64,000 nt of DNA, from assembly GCA_037176885.1 (NCBI GenBank), contig JAWWNJ010000045.1:372001-436000 (forward strand). Direction: 5' to 3'. Of this stretch, positions 38,167 through 50,102 are shown piece after piece (the first letter of the stretch is position 1; every line of letters begins with the position of its first letter). Source of the stretch: Favolaschia claudopus. Its lineage: Eukaryota; Basidiomycota; Agaricomycetes; Agaricales; Mycenaceae. The position numbers and the translations under genes are program-made. The notes beneath the pieces were generated by a model, which saw only the letters and a program-made list of their open reading frames with translations, ran no database searches and was not told where the DNA came from.

Positions 38167-39510
38167 ATGAATCCTGAGATTGGGAAGATGTGAGCACTTC
38201 CCTCCGTTTTTCGCGTCTCGTTAGATGAGCGTCGCCCAGAACAATTCCAATAGTCAGTCGAAGAAACTTCCTGGTGTAGGAGTCCATTCGCTGAATAAGT
38301 TTCGAATTAGTTCATCGGCACCGTGATCAACTGGGGTTTTCTCGGAGTACTCTGTGTTCAAGTTTGTACGTCAAGTCTTATATGCCAAAGGTTTCCCCTC
38401 ACGATCTTTTAGATCTGTATTTTCTTGCATTTCAAGGGACCGATGGCAGAACAAATTTATCGTTGTCTTTGTCTTTTGCGCCGAGATTATTGAGACGTTC
38501 GGAGACAGCAGGGATGCTCTTGTGATCTTTGGCTCACACTGGGGTGATCCCGATAGTCTGGATAAGGTGGGCCTGGCATGGTTCAGTGTTCCGGTCATTG
38601 GATCCACCAGTGAGTGATGCCCGTGTCGTTTGGAATTTCGTTGACTGAATTTTGGTAGTCGCTTTCGTGGGGCAGGTGTTTTTTGCCTGGCGCATTTCCA
38701 TTGTCGGCGGTGGCGTAACGATAGTTCCAGCACTCATCGTAGCCGTGAGTGTAGTTGTGTTTCATTGATCCTGAGCTTCATTGTCTCTTCCAGATCTCTG
38801 CCTTCCAGTACGCGGCAGGAATATGGAGTGGTGTTGAAATTTCCCGCGTCGACCGTTTTTCTTCACTGCAATTCAGCCAGTTCAAAATACCAGTGGTGCG
38901 CCTCTGCCTTTTCGGTCAACTTTGCATCGAATTAAATCATGGCAGGCCTGGCTCGCCGCCACTGCAGCTTCAGACCTGATAATTGTTGTGGCAATGTGTT
39001 TTTATATGACAAGAGCACGTCAAAGGGAGTTCAGAAGTCCTACCAATAGCGCCGTTTCCCGTATCATACGGGTGAGCTACGAATTTTGGCCCAAGAGCTA
39101 AATCATTAATCGCGCGACGAACAGCTCAGTGTCGAAAACCGGTGTATTATGCGCGATCTGTGCCATTGTCACTTTGGCTCTTTACGTGGCATTCGACGGA
39201 AATAACTACCACCTCACATGGTGTATCTGGTTATCGAAGGCGTACTCCAACAGCATCCTGGTGGTCAGTTCCTCGTACCTTCCTCCCCCATCATACCGAT
39301 TTAGTTTTCTAGATCCTAAACTCCCGTGCCCATTTCGGACCTTCTCCGCCTTCGCTTACAACAGCGAACTTCACGGACATGACTTTCAGTAGCCATCCAT
39401 CGCGGTCAATGACAAGCACCATCCATATCACCGTCGAAACCGACCAAATCGTCGATTCGAGGCAAAATGTCCGCGACAAAAAGTCTGAACACATTCAGCA
39501 TAGCGTATAG
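38167..39510 (+). CDS. DUF6534-type membrane protein, paralog 2
   Basis: MNPEIGKI-TIPI-FIGTVINWGFLGVLCVQ parallels the first exons of paralog 1, including the tiny exon encoding TIP(I/L). It continues with VFVFCAEIIETFGDS, VGLAWFSVPVIGSTI, VGQVFFAWRISIVGG, ISAFQYAAGIWSGVE, AWLAATAASDLIIVVAMCFYM, KTGVLCAICAIVTLALYV, GNNYHLTWCIWLSKAYSNSILV and ILNSRAHFG, ending at TAG 39508-39510. No internal stop or frameshift is needed, so the gene looks intact. The hydrophilic tail differs fully from paralog 1 (ends in SEHIQHSV), so the helical core is conserved and the tail free to change. Function unknown. Confidence 0.8.
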
Positions 39511-39971
39511 ACCTGTCCGTGCTGTATCAAAACCGTTCACGCTGTTGTATCTATAGTTAACCGGCCGCAGAATCACATAACAAACTTGACGCTCGAGTCG
39601 CTGGAGTACGTCGATAGATTCCTTTTGTGAACGCTGTTATCAATGGCAACTTGCAAGCCCCAGACGACGCTGACACCCAACGTGTGCAGTCAATAACAGC
39701 CTTCGGCCATTCGACAGTAGCACTGCGCTCAATGCACGATGCGCCTCTGTATCCCGTTCTAAGAAGCACCGATCTCTCATCTGGCGCATGAATGTCCCAT
39801 CCATGACAGAACAATCGTTCCTACCAAATGTTGATACTCTCACTACGCGTTGCGAACGTCGTGGGCCGTATTTTTGCTGGTAAGTAACATTCCACTTGTT
39901 CACGCATCTAGATCTATGACGATGAGCATCACGCCTAACACCCAAATGAAATTAGCGATTTACCTCCAGGT
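39511..39971. other. Intergenic (convergent gene ends)
   Basis: Nothing recognised. Confidence 0.5.
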
Positions 39972-42900
39972 CTACTCGACGTCCCCTTCATCCCCAGCGC
40001 TCTTCCCAAGTGTTGAGCTTTGCCTCGACGACAACCCCAGCGTACTCGGTCGCCTCCCCTGCGGACCACCAACGCCCATCCCCAGCCCCAGCATATACAC
40101 ACCCGAGATTGTTCTCTGCCTCGGCTGCGGGTGCTGCTGTTGCTGCGGCGGCACATACACCTGCATCGGCATTGGCACCCTCAGCCCCAACCCCTCTAAC
40201 GGATTCGTACTGTGCGGCGTGCCACCCCTCGACGCCAGCCTTGCCGCCGACGCAGAATGCCTCAACCGCGGACTCGTCATGACGCTCCCAAACGTCGGCG
40301 CGTCAGCAAGCCCAAACCCAGGCGACGGCGGCGTTCTCCTCCCGTTCGCACTTCCCGCAGCTCCACCGGTTAACCACGCCGTCCATCCGCCTTCCGCCTT
40401 CTGGGGGACAGGCGAGACAGGTTGAGGAGGTTCAGGCGAATCAGAAACAGACGAAACCGACGGCGGGGCATACACCACGCCCTTCACAACCGCCACATCA
40501 TGCTCCACATCCTCAAGCTTCTTCCTAAATCCCGCCTCGACCTCCGCGTCCCTCGTCAAATACGCGGCAATCTGTTTTCGCACCTCACCCTCCTCCCCAC
40601 CACCATCAGAGGAATATCGACGTGGAGAAGCCGGTGTAGGCGGCGGCAATCCGACAATCGCCTCCCACCCGCGGGCCAATACCGTCCCATCTGCAACCCG
40701 TATCTCAAGCTCCACCCGCGCGTCCTCGGTGTAATCATGCAGCCTTTCTACAGCGCTTTTCAGTGTCTCCGTCTGCTGAGGCGAAGTCGCACCAGGGGGA
40801 TCTTGGAGTGCCGACCGAAGCTCTTGCAGCGCGGCATGGCAATCGCGAAAGGCGCGCTGGAGGGCAGTGTATCGCTCATGGGCTGCGGCGAGCTCAGCAA
40901 GGAGCGGGTGTGTGGGTTGGGGCATAGGGGAGGCGGTGACGTGGAGATCTACGCCGATGACCTCAGGTAAATCGTTAGTAGACGGGAAAGCGATGGCGGG
41001 TGCGGGTTTCAAGGATGTAAAGTTAGTGGAGGCCTCGCTGCTGGAAGTCGGGTCGGCGGCACTGGCACGAGGCCGAGGAGGATCGGATGCAGGTATGAGT
41101 GATACATCGTCGTCCAGGACCGAGCTCAGGTTTTGGTCCTCGCCCGGCCCATTAACATCGGCGGGGGCGGAAGGGGCAACGGGAGACTTCACAGAGGCAT
41201 CAGCAGTAACCTCCTGCGAGTCGACGGCGTTCGGGGAGACCTCGTTCTTCTGACTAGCATCCTCGATAAGCTCAGCAGAGATTGCGGGTTCGCGCTCGGA
41301 TACGTGTTCGTCACTGTCGGACGAAGGAGCTTGAACGGGTGGAGCGTCCACTATCTCCTGCCTCTGACCCTCGTCTGCTGGCTCATATGCGCTCTCGACC
41401 TCCACTGGGGCAAGATCATCATCGACAGAGAGCGGAGGCGCTTCTTCTTCCTTCTGATGTGCCACTTCGACCTCAACCTCATCCGCCACTACCTCACCTC
41501 CACGCCCTTCTTCATCCCCTGCTCCCAAGGCTTCCTCGACACCTTCCTCGCCCTGCTGGAATTGTTCGGGCAGCTTATTCACCCCGTCTATGACCACCGC
41601 GGGTTCTTTCTCATCGTTCTCTTCCACCGTCGTCGCCAGCTCCTTCTCCCCCTCCTTTGTCACTGGCTCCTCCTCCCTGTTCCTCACATCCTTCTCCCCA
41701 ATCACCACCTCCTCATCCCGCACCACCGCCACCGCCTTCTCCTCTCCTCCTTCCCCTCTACTAGCCTCGTTCGCCTTGACCCCCAAATCCCTCTCCTCCA
41801 ACTCCGCCACTAACATCCCCACCGCCTCCTCCAAGACACGCATCCGCCCCTCCGTCCCCGCATCCACCTTCTTGACCGTCGTCGTCCCATTAGCCGCCGC
41901 AACCCCCTCCCCGTTCACATTAAGACCAAGATCCGCATCCAACATCCCCAAGACACGCCTCACATCTCCCACCAGCCTCCCAAGCTTCTTCGCTTCCTCG
42001 CTGTTCTCCTCCACATCCCGTTCTTCCACGACAGCATCTCGGCTTGGAGAAGGAGGGATAGTTTGCTTATTGACCGCCTCCGCCCTCCTCACCGCCTCCC
42101 CTAACACGCCCCTCACCCTCTCCTCCCTCCCCACCATCTTCATCCTCAGCGCGACCTCTCGCCGGCGCGCGACGCTCTCCCGAAGGACAGCAAGCGCGGA
42201 GGCGTCCAGCGCTGTGCGGAGGGTCGTTATCTGTTTCGTAACGAAAAGGATTGTTAGTAAAAGGTCGAAGAGACGAGAGAGAAGAGAAGAACACCAAGAT
42301 GAAACAGACGTATCTCCACGCATGCGTACGGTACACAGAATGAAAAAGAAAGAAAGGAATAGTGCTGAGACACCGTAGACCGGCCAGGAATCAAATTCGA
42401 ATCCCATGATCGTTGTATAAGGCACAGAAGCGCGCTGGGCGTCCGGTACTGAGGTTCTAGATCCACCAGGTTCGACAGGCGCGACAGGCGAATTCACTTG
42501 TACGCCCCCAGAAATGCAAGCTACGCTTATGGGACTGCCAAAGCGTTACGACGCGCCTTTGCCCACAAACACGAAAGCAGACAGAGACGCCCCATACATA
42601 CACCTCGCAGACGCCGACCACCAAGAACCGCAGACGTATTTTCTTTCTCCTCCCCGCGAACTCGACTAGCGGGAAGCCGAGAGAGAGGAGAAGCAGAAAA
42701 ACATAAGACGCACCTCCCCCTCCCCCCTCCGAACCCTCTCCCCCATCTTCTCCACCGTAGCCTCAAGCGTAGCAAGCGTCGCTGCATGTCGAGTCCGCAG
42801 CGCCGCGAGCGACGCGTGCAGAGAGGTAGTTGTTTGTTGGGTGAATTTCCTGTGAGGTTAGGATTAGTAGGAGGTAGGAGGTAGAAGAAAAAAAATTGGG

Positions 42901-44299
42901 TAGGAAGAAGACAGAAAGAGGATATAGGAAGAAGAGTAGAATCAAGGAAGAATGTAGACGAAGGAAAACACGCTATTACTCACATATACCTCTCCACCAT
43001 CCCCGCGGCACTCCGATCCTCCACCCTCGCCACCTCTCGCTCATACTTCGCCTTGGCGAGCTCCGTCCCGAGGTCGCTGATAAGCGTCTGCGCAGCGGCG
43101 AGTTCCGCGCGCGCGAGGTCGAGGGAATCGAGGAGGGTTTGCGTCTCTGCGTCTGGGTGTAGTGTACTCTCCGCTTTCTCAGTCTCCGACAAAGCAGGCG
43201 GCATGGCTTCCGGATCCTGCTCCACCAGCGTCGGCGTGCTCCCACTCGCACTCGCCTGCCTCGCATGCCCTCCACCCGCACTTATACTTCCCCTCCCCTC
43301 CAACCGCCGCACCAACTCCGCATAGTCCCTCACCACGCCCTCCAACCCGTCCACCTCCCTCTGCCTCTCCGTCAACATCCTCGCCAGCCGCTTTGCGTGC
43401 CCCCACGCCTCCTCCCGCGCCGCGTTCGCCCTGTCTGCCAACGCATACGCCTGCTCCGCTCTGAACTCCCTCTCTTTCGCGAGGCTCTCCGCTTGCGTTG
43501 TGGCGAGGAGCGCGGAGGAGAGCGCGGATTCGGTTAGTGTGAGTTTGGAGGAGAGGTGCCGGAGGGAGAGGGTGAGTTGGGTGATGGTTGTTTGGGGGTC
43601 TTCGGGGGCGGTGGTGATGAACGTCGAAGAGGAGGAGGAGGAGGAGGATGGAGAAGCGGGGTTAGCGCGGAGGATCGCTAGCTCGTCGCGCAGGAGCTTG
43701 TTTTCCGCTTCGAGCTCGACGACGCGGGTGGCGTGGGTGGTGGAGGTGAGGGCGTGTCGTTGGAGGTTTATGGAGGCGGCGTGGGATTCGGTCTGTGTAT
43801 GAGCGAGGATGAGTTAGAAGTTTGTTTACGGTAAACAGGATAAGGCAGGGAAGTTCTCAATACGAGTACGCAAAAGAAAACGGTCAATAGCCCCTCTGGG
43901 TTGGCGCCAAACACGCCAGTCAGTGGATGAGGGGAGACAGACATAGCGGCAGCATCGCATTGGACCATACTTCATTTGTTTTCGATCGAAGATATGAAGT
44001 CCACAGTGGCGGGTCTGGCCTACCCGCGGGTCAATCAAGCACCCCCCGCTCAGCCACAGATTCCCATACCCGCCGCAACGGGTCGGGGTACGGGTTCGAG
44101 TGGAGCTCTAACTACCCGCGGGTTACCCGTGCCGATCGCTCTCAGAGCAGGCAAGGAAAGGCATATAGACGAAGTACGAAAGAAGGACAGAGATGATAGA
44201 GCATACCTGAAACCTAACCACCAACGCCCGCAAACTGGACACCTCCTCACTGAGCGGGTGCGATTCGCTCAGGTTCCGTAACTCGGAATCCAGGTCCAT
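39972..44299 (-). CDS. Long coiled-coil protein (hypothetical)
   Basis: Start ATG 44299 (MDLDSELRNLSES). Exon 1 is 44207-44299, then an unusually long 414-nt intron. Exon 2 resumes at 43792 with TESHAASINLQRHAL and heptad-rich VELEAENKLLRDELAIL. Further exons carry REEAWGHAKRLARMLTERQR, SLDLARAELAAAQTLISDL and, after an intron ending near 42230, ITTLRTALDASALAVLRESV. The rest (to stop 39972) is an acidic, Glu/Ala/Val-rich middle part, then a second helical region (LAELAAAHERYTALQRAFRD) and a Ser/Pro-rich tail. The total is well over 1000 residues. No enzyme or known domain is visible. A cytoskeletal, vesicle-tethering or scaffold role would fit, but this is inference from composition alone. 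The long open frames on the plus strand here are its antisense shadows. Confidence 0.72.
44022..44123. repeat. ACCCGCGGGT palindrome pair inside the 414-nt intron
   Basis: The 10 bp palindrome ACCCGCGGGT occurs at 44022-44031 and 44114-44123, about 90 bp apart, inside the only long intron of the coiled-coil gene. This may be a small inserted element; there are no clear target duplications. Confidence 0.5.
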
Positions 44300-44624
44300 C
44301 TTCGGTCAAAGCAGGTCGAAGCTAACCTAACCCGATGCGGACTTCGAGATCGTCGTCGTCGGTAGCCAAAGCCAAAGCCAAAAGTCTGAGTATCTTGGAC
44401 TACGCCGGATGGTTCGTGTTTGAATGCGCGCGTCGTTCCAGTTCGCAGTCCGTTATTCAGTCCCGGTGACTCTCCTCCAAAAATACAAGCTCGTCAAATC
44501 CGCCGTGAACGATCCAGGATTCCGGGGTGCAGGTGAGCAACGCAAAGTTGCAAGTTGTCGTCCAGTAGCCTTGAAGTCAAGCCGGCAGGATGGAAGTAAA
44601 CGCCAGCAAGTTCTTGGACAGCGT

Positions 44625-44700
44625 GATTACATATGTTTGTCAAAGTCGTGACTGCGGTCCGTTTTCGGCAATTCCTTTGCCTTTTTCGGACACGACACGT
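44625..44700 (+). repeat. Diverged copy of a dispersed repeat
   Basis: Contains ATGTTTGTCAAAG and TTTGCCTTTTTC in the same order and spacing as 47334-47405 and the minus strand of 57665-57735. Confidence 0.5.
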
Positions 44701-45097
44701 GGACACCTTCAGTTTCTCGCTCAGCGCCGCCGAGTCAGCGGCGAGTCAGCGCTCGTCATCTACCCCAGATTCCCGACGAATTACGAGTCGATAGCAAGTG
44801 GCTCGCCGCCCAAATGGCATCTTCGCTACAGATCGAATCACTCGAGGAACCTTCGGAATCCTGTTCGACTCACGCACCAGTCCTATGCATGATCATGCGC
44901 AGAGTCTGACAAATTTTGTAGCCCAACTTTTTTTTATGGACCACTAGTCCGCTACAGAGCTTCAAAATCGACAAACAGTCTTTACTCGCCTTGCTAAATT
45001 CAACTCATACTCACCCATTCAAACGTGAAGTGAGTTCCTCTCTGCCTTGAATCCCGCAATCTCATTTTTACCCCCATCCCAATCCTCCTCGACATAA

Positions 45098-45183
45098 GAC
45101 TCGGTATCGAGCAATTTGCCTCCCATTCCATGTTTCTTGGGGCAAACGCATCAAAGGCCCGCCTGTTCGACTCAGGCAGAGTC
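45098..45183 (+). repeat. tRNA-shaped repeat, plus strand
   Basis: 5' block GACTCGG... and a perfect T-arm GCCTG-TTCGACT-CAGGC at 45161-45177, followed by a weak acceptor end (AGAGTC). The D-arm is degenerate. Confidence 0.65.
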
Positions 45184-45595
45184 GTACCTCGAATGCATCG
45201 CCCGTGCTTTTTGTTGGTTGAACCTTTTCTTTGCATCCTTGCATGACCTCCAACCTCCTCCGATCACGAATTTACTCGTATGGCAAAATCTCCATGGCCA
45301 GTTGCCACGACGAGTTGAAATACAAAATTACACTTCAGGTTCTTTCAACCTCAGTTGAATTGCGTCTGAATCCAAGGCTCAAAAGCGTTCAATGCCGAGT
45401 TTCCTTCCGCTCTCTCTCTCTCTTGTCCGCAGCAGGCACAAGGAGTCGTGATATCTTGCGTGCCGTTTCCATGTCCATCTTGGTTGGGGAACCTCACGAA
45501 ACTCCGACTCTCATACATATCAAATGAAGCTTCATTCACACCCATGAATGTCCTCCCAGAACTAACTCAATCAAAGACAGTAAGCAGAATAGAAC

Positions 45596-45688
45596 GACTC
45601 GATTGCGAACGGCTCGCCTCCATCCTGTGTTCTCGGAACAAACGCTCATTGATATCTGGGACCTGCCTGTTCGACTCAGGCCCGAGTC
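45596..45688 (+). repeat. tRNA-shaped repeat, plus strand
   Basis: Acceptor-like ends GACTCGA and CCGAGTC enclose a short D-arm (GCGA-ACGGC-TCGC) and a perfect T-arm at 45665-45681. About 40 nt lie between the D-arm and T-arm. Confidence 0.75.
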
Positions 45689-45884
45689 GTACGCTAACGT
45701 TTGCAAAACCTTTTTGACGCTTTTTCTCCTGGATCTTCGACGGCAACTTTGAATCTGCATATGAATTCACTACTAGTCAGCAATGTCAATTCGATTCTGG
45801 CAAGTTGAAAATGCTTCCTCCATTCGAAAAATTAGGATTGGGACTCGGCAGCAGCAACAAAACTTCACTCTGTGAATACTGTAC

Positions 45885-45978
45885 GACTCAAGCCTGAGTC
45901 GAACAGGCGAACTCCACGGCATTCAGCGAAATGCAAGTCAAACTAGGAGAAGCAGAGGCGAGCCCCTCGCAATCGAGC
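45885..45978 (-). repeat. tRNA-shaped repeat, minus strand
   Basis: Minus-strand copy with D-arm GCGAG-GGG-CTCGC and a perfect T-arm (45892-45908). Contains the conserved GTGGAGTTC before the T-arm. Confidence 0.75.
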
Positions 45979-46151
45979 CTTTTCCTTTCGTGGAAATTTG
46001 ATTCGGGTAAGGAGCTCATAATTGATACGGACTCGACGATTTGAAAATTCCGCGTGAGTCCAGGTTTGTACCTGCTGAGTAGGTTAAGTACACCGTTACA
46101 GTGTAGAGGAGGGAAGTCGCTTCTCGCTTTATGATTCGTTGAGCATCAATT

Positions 46152-46182
46152 ATGGGAGGAGGAGGAGGAGGAGGAGGAGGGA
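46152..46182. repeat. (GGA)n microsatellite
   Basis: About ten GGA units in a row. Confidence 0.9.
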
Positions 46183-46278
46183 TTTGAGTGAGTGCACAAA
46201 CAATCTACTTCAAGTTGGACTGCGCGATCGATTCTTCTGTGGCGGCAAAAACAGTTCTCTGTCTCCCAATACTGTAAC

Positions 46279-46315
46279 TTGTGTCTGAGTCGAATAGACG
46301 ACGTCACGATTTGAG
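46279..46315 (-). repeat. Degenerate half of a tRNA-shaped repeat
   Basis: T-arm-like GTCTATTCGACTCAGAC on the minus strand; no matching 5' half seen. Confidence 0.4.
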
Positions 46316-47159
46316 ATACATACCGCAACTCATGATGCTAGGTCGACTTGATGTTTGAATTAAGCCGGGGTGTGCCGACGAAGAAACCTGGATGAATTGG
46401 CAGCTTAAATCCAGTTCGAATCTTACACTCCAGTCGAGACGCACGCTGATAATTCGTACGTCGGAGCCGCTTTGTTTCGAAGTTGCTCTCATCAACGGTA
46501 GAAAACTGTCTGTGAAAGCGTAGAACACGGCTCGTTCTGATGAGATACAATCAGACCAAAAGTTCAACGGTAGATGATCAAACGAAAAGGAAAAAAAAAA
46601 ACGCACTCTGATAATCAGTGCATTAATTCAAAACTGAATACCATTCCCAAGGTGATAGAAATATCGTGCGACCTCCAGCGCAAGGGCGGTCGTGGAGGAA
46701 CGGCTGTTGAGTTCAAGGCTCAGTCGATATATGATGCAGCGAGTCTATAAAGTGAGGACGTACGATGACTGCTAAATTGTTATCGAATTTCTGAGTGTAG
46801 AACTGGATACGCTAGGGATTAGAACCGATTCCGAGTCGGAAGGGATCGAATCTTCCGAACGTACGCTCGGATGGTATAGTCCGCTTCGACGTGCCTCGCC
46901 TTCATGTATATGGGACGTACCGAAAACTTCGACAAGGATAAATTGAGATATGCTTGCGAGTTTGTGGGTCAAAAAGTCGGATTTTACAGTAGTCTTGGCT
47001 GAAGAAAGGTGATTCAATTTTAGATGCGAAACTCGGTTACTTGAGGTCAGTTCCTTGGATGCAGTGGTCGGTAGGTGGTGATGGTGATGCTAAAGTGCTG
47101 GAGCAGGTAAACGAAAACGGACTCGGAACGGAGCGGGCTGAGCTGGCGGATCATGGTCC

Positions 47160-47405
47160 TACAACATAAAAAAAACGTGAAGTTGCCAAGAAGTTGCCAC
47201 CACGGTACGGTAGAGCGTCGTGCGCTGGGCGAAAATGCAGAGCGGCAGAGAGCGGCTATCCGTAAACAACTGAAAATTGCGAGGGCGCGTGAGGCGAGAG
47301 TATAGTCAGCGTTTGCGGATGGACGCTGAGGTGAAAGTTGGGCATGTTTGTCAAAGCCCTCATCACCCGCTTTTGGTGCTTCCCTTGCCTTTTTCAGACG
47401 CAAGT
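47160..47405 (+). repeat. Dispersed repeat, plus-strand copy
   Basis: About 245 bp similar to the minus strand of 57665-57910. Shared blocks include GAGCGTC-GTG-GCTG, TGCAGAGC, TCCGTA and TGGGCATGTTTGTCAAAGCC, then TTGCCTTTT. One frame reads GMFVKALI in both copies, but no longer conserved protein is seen. Confidence 0.65.
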
Positions 47406-47680
47406 CACACACATGTCAACTCCTCTCTCTCAACGATCTCAACATCAATTAGTACTTGGCAACAACTGCCGTGCAATTGCTGAATCGATGGCAACGTCTC
47501 TAAAAACGCGCGTATACATCATAATGAGATATGATACAGCGAAGGCACCGAGCTGGATTCCTATACGTATACTGTCTGCGCCGAGAGAGGCCGAGAGACT
47601 ACGCGTCCTCAATCCATTTCGGCGGGATCAACAGCCCGCTTCGCTGCTAGCGGTTTGTTCCGGATCGGTGCGAAACAAGC

Positions 47681-47687
47681 TATATAA
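47681..47687 (+). promoter_or_regulatory. TATA box of the DJ-1/PfpI gene
   Basis: TATATAA, 84 bp upstream of the ATG at 47765. Confidence 0.65.
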
Positions 47688-47764
47688 ACTCAACCTCGAC
47701 GATCTTCCAGTCATCGCACTCCAACGCGACAGATCCGAGCACTCAACGCAACATTAATCTCACC

Positions 47765-48703
47765 ATGCCTCAAACACTCAACATCGCCGTCTGCATCTAT
47801 CCAGGTGTAACCCTCTCTGACTTCATCCCCTGTGTCGAGGTCCTCTCTGGTTTGAACTACGCCGATCATCCAGTTTTCGGCCCAGCCATGGGCGAGGTCC
47901 CATACCGAGCCACATTCGATTACATCGCTCCAACGATGGACCCCGTCGTTTCCGCCAATGGTAACAATTCCCCGACGATCAACCCGACCACGACGTACGC
48001 GAAGGCAGTAGCCGGGGAAAAACAATACGATATCTTCTGGGTTCCCGCCGGTCCGTATTCAATTCAATCTCGTTTGACGCTTGTTCGTGGATTTATGATC
48101 CATAAATTCAACCCAGGTCCGGTCCCGGACGAAAACGGCAACGTTCCGCTTCCCGACGGCTTGAAGGAATTTCTCGTTCAACGAGGGCCCAAGGCGAAAT
48201 ATATTTGCTCCGTTTGTGCGGGCTCCTTGATCCTCGCCGTGGTCGGTCTTCTGTCGGGCAAGAAAGCCACCACTAACAAGGCGTTTTATCGCGCTATTGT
48301 GGTGAGTCCTCCTCCTGATTGGTACAAGACAAACCTGTCCCTTGTAATTAAAATTTTGCTACGAGGCTGCCTCCCCGAAAGACATCGAGTGGGTCCCCAA
48401 GGCGCGTTGGGTTGTCGACGGTTAGTTCAATTTTTCTTCCTTTTGTTGAACCGGATTTGAAGGATAAGTAATTTCAAGGCAATCTCTGGACAAGCTCTGG
48501 GGTCAGCGCAGGTACGATCTCACCCATTCAACTTACTTCTCCGCTATATACAAGCTGACTCAACCACAGGTACCGACATGGCTATCGCCTTCCTCGAGCA
48601 TCTCGCAGGCGAGCGTGCCGCTAAATTCACTCGTGGTTTCATCGAAATCCGCGAGGCTCCTCAGGATGATGATCCCTTTGCGGAAGTCCACGGGCTGGTG
48701 TAG
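47765..48703 (+). CDS. DJ-1/PfpI family protein
   Basis: Start ATG 47765 in a good context (CTCACCATGCC). The first exon gives the strand pattern TLNIAVCIYPGVTLSDFIPCVEVL, then YDIFWVPAGP. After a short intron comes YICSVCAGSLILAVVGLLSGKKATTNK with the nucleophile-elbow Cys (VCAGS), then DIEWVPKARWVVDG, NLWTSSGVSAGTDMAIAFLEHLAGE and the end AEVHGLV. Four exons are separated by short introns. The family covers glutamine-amidotransferase-like proteins such as glyoxalases, chaperones and isonitrile hydratases; the GNLWTSSGVSAGTDM segment resembles the isonitrile-hydratase-like branch, but substrate assignment is inference. No signal peptide, so probably cytosolic. It stands alone among repeats, with tRNA-shaped repeats on both sides. 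Confidence 0.92.
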
Positions 48704-48869
48704 AGTTTATAAACTGCTGAAGTTAAATTGGGTTGAGGCATGGCGGGGAATCAATAAATCATCTTGCTTTCGTGTATGGCCGTTGTGAGTTGAAACCCGA
48801 GACGAGAAGCTCGAAAAGTCCGGATTATTTATTAGCAGCAACAAAAAAAGCACGCATTTTCTTGTACAC

Positions 48870-48971
48870 GACTCGAGCCTGAATCGAACAGGCGAACTCC
48901 ACAGTATAAGCTAGCGAACGTGTAAATCTTGGTGTAAATAGAAGCAGAGGCGAGCCCCTCGCAATCGAGTC
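48870..48971 (-). repeat. tRNA-shaped repeat, minus strand
   Basis: Ends GACTCGA/TCGAGTC pair over 7 bp. D-arm GCGAG-GGG-CTCGC. TCTGC can pair with GTGGA (two wobbles) as an anticodon-type stem. Confidence 0.8.
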
Positions 48972-49198
48972 TCTTCCTTTTGTAGAAATTTTATTGGGTC
49001 AGGAGCTCACGGAGTCTCCGAAGGCGCTGAATTCTGGTGGTGAAATTTTGTCAATTTACTGTACTTTGATTATACTTGAGGTGGGTAAGTATGGCTGGAA
49101 AAAAGCCGCGTGCCAGTTGAACCTTGTCAACGAGGCGAGAAACCTGGGAAGTAAGAACAAAAAAGAAAAAGAAAAGAAGAAGGAATTCACAGGCTTAT

Positions 49199-49300
49199 GA
49201 TTCGATCCTGAGTCGAACAAGGAGGCTCCACATAATACATACCCCACAACCAACAGATAGGTGGAGGGGAGGCCAGCCCTTCGAGCCTCGCGACCGAGTC
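49199..49300 (-). repeat. tRNA-shaped repeat, minus strand, expanded D region
   Basis: TCCAC and GTGGA are present as the middle stem. The D region is longer (GCGAGGCTCGAAGGGC) and the acceptor ends pair poorly. Confidence 0.65.
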
Positions 49301-49505
49301 CGCTTTCTGTAGCAAATTTGCCACCTGGGTAAGCACAGTGACTGGCCATGGACGGACTTTGAATTCCGGTCGTGATTGAATTTTGCAACTGTGCAGGTAA
49401 GATGATTGGAAGAGCAAGTAAAAACCCCGTTGAATCTGGAGGCGGGAAACCTGGCCAGTAATTTGAAGAACAAAAAAGAAGAACCCACGAGTCACACTCC
49501 GACAT

Positions 49506-49599
49506 GACTCGAGCCTGAGTCGAACAGGCAGGTTCCACAGGATGCAGCAGATCACAAACGAACTAGATGATGTGGAGGCGAGCCACGCGCCATCGAGTC
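49506..49599 (-). repeat. tRNA-shaped repeat split from its tail by the Plavaka insertion
   Basis: Perfect T-arm, TCCAC/GTGGA middle stem and 7 bp acceptor-type stem. Its flank up to 49664 matches 56584-56658, and the element begins right after. Confidence 0.8.
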
Positions 49600-49665
49600 G
49601 TATTTCTGCAGGAATTTGTTTGGATGAGCACGGTCAGTCGACGAGGTACTTGAGTTCTGGTGATG

Positions 49666-49678
49666 CATCAGGAAAAAG
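49666..49678 (+). repeat. Left terminal inverted repeat of the Plavaka element
   Basis: CATCAGGAAAAAG, exact reverse complement at 56021-56033. Confidence 0.75.
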
Positions 49679-49838
49679 TCCCACGGTCATAGTTCCCCGC
49701 TTGAGTATATTGCGCTCTGTAGTACCTGTAGTAAACATAGCTTGAGTGGGCAAATATATTGTGAGTATAGTGGGATATAGTCTCAGCGTAGCACTATATA
49801 TTGCCACAGAGTGTCGCATTGCCTCAATATCAAGCAAC

Positions 49839-49908
49839 GTCGGCGACGCCGGCGCCTATATCGGCTACGGGCGCTAAAAACGGACTGATAGTCCGTTGTA
49901 GTAGCGCC
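49839..49908. other. Subterminal hairpins, left end
   Basis: CGTCG-G-CGACG at 49839-49849. Then a larger foldback in which GGCGCT (49870) pairs with AGCGCC (49903), and ACGGACT (49880) with AGTCCGT (49890) around the loop GAT. Confidence 0.7.
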
Positions 49909-50102
49909 AACTCAAAAGTCCTAATTCAGCTCAATTCAAGACATATTGCGGTAGGCAGCGGGTGTTCCATAGCCGAAAAGAGATTCTATTCAAGAATTTG
50001 ACTTAAATACCCTCACGGTTGCGGCTTTCTCGACGAAATCATCATTTCCTAAAACGGAAGTCAAGGTGGATTGTATCGCGAATACAAGGGTAGGAGAGCA
50101 AA

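Noticed and set aside
40422..42378. Long plus-strand open frames (128-262 codons)
   Set aside because: They are the complement of the coiled-coil gene, whose minus-strand frame shows heptads and proper introns; the plus frames are low-complexity Ser/Thr/Leu shadows.
45596..45688. Functional tRNA gene
   Set aside because: The T-arm is perfect but the D-loop lacks the usual G18-G19 and the anticodon position varies between copies.
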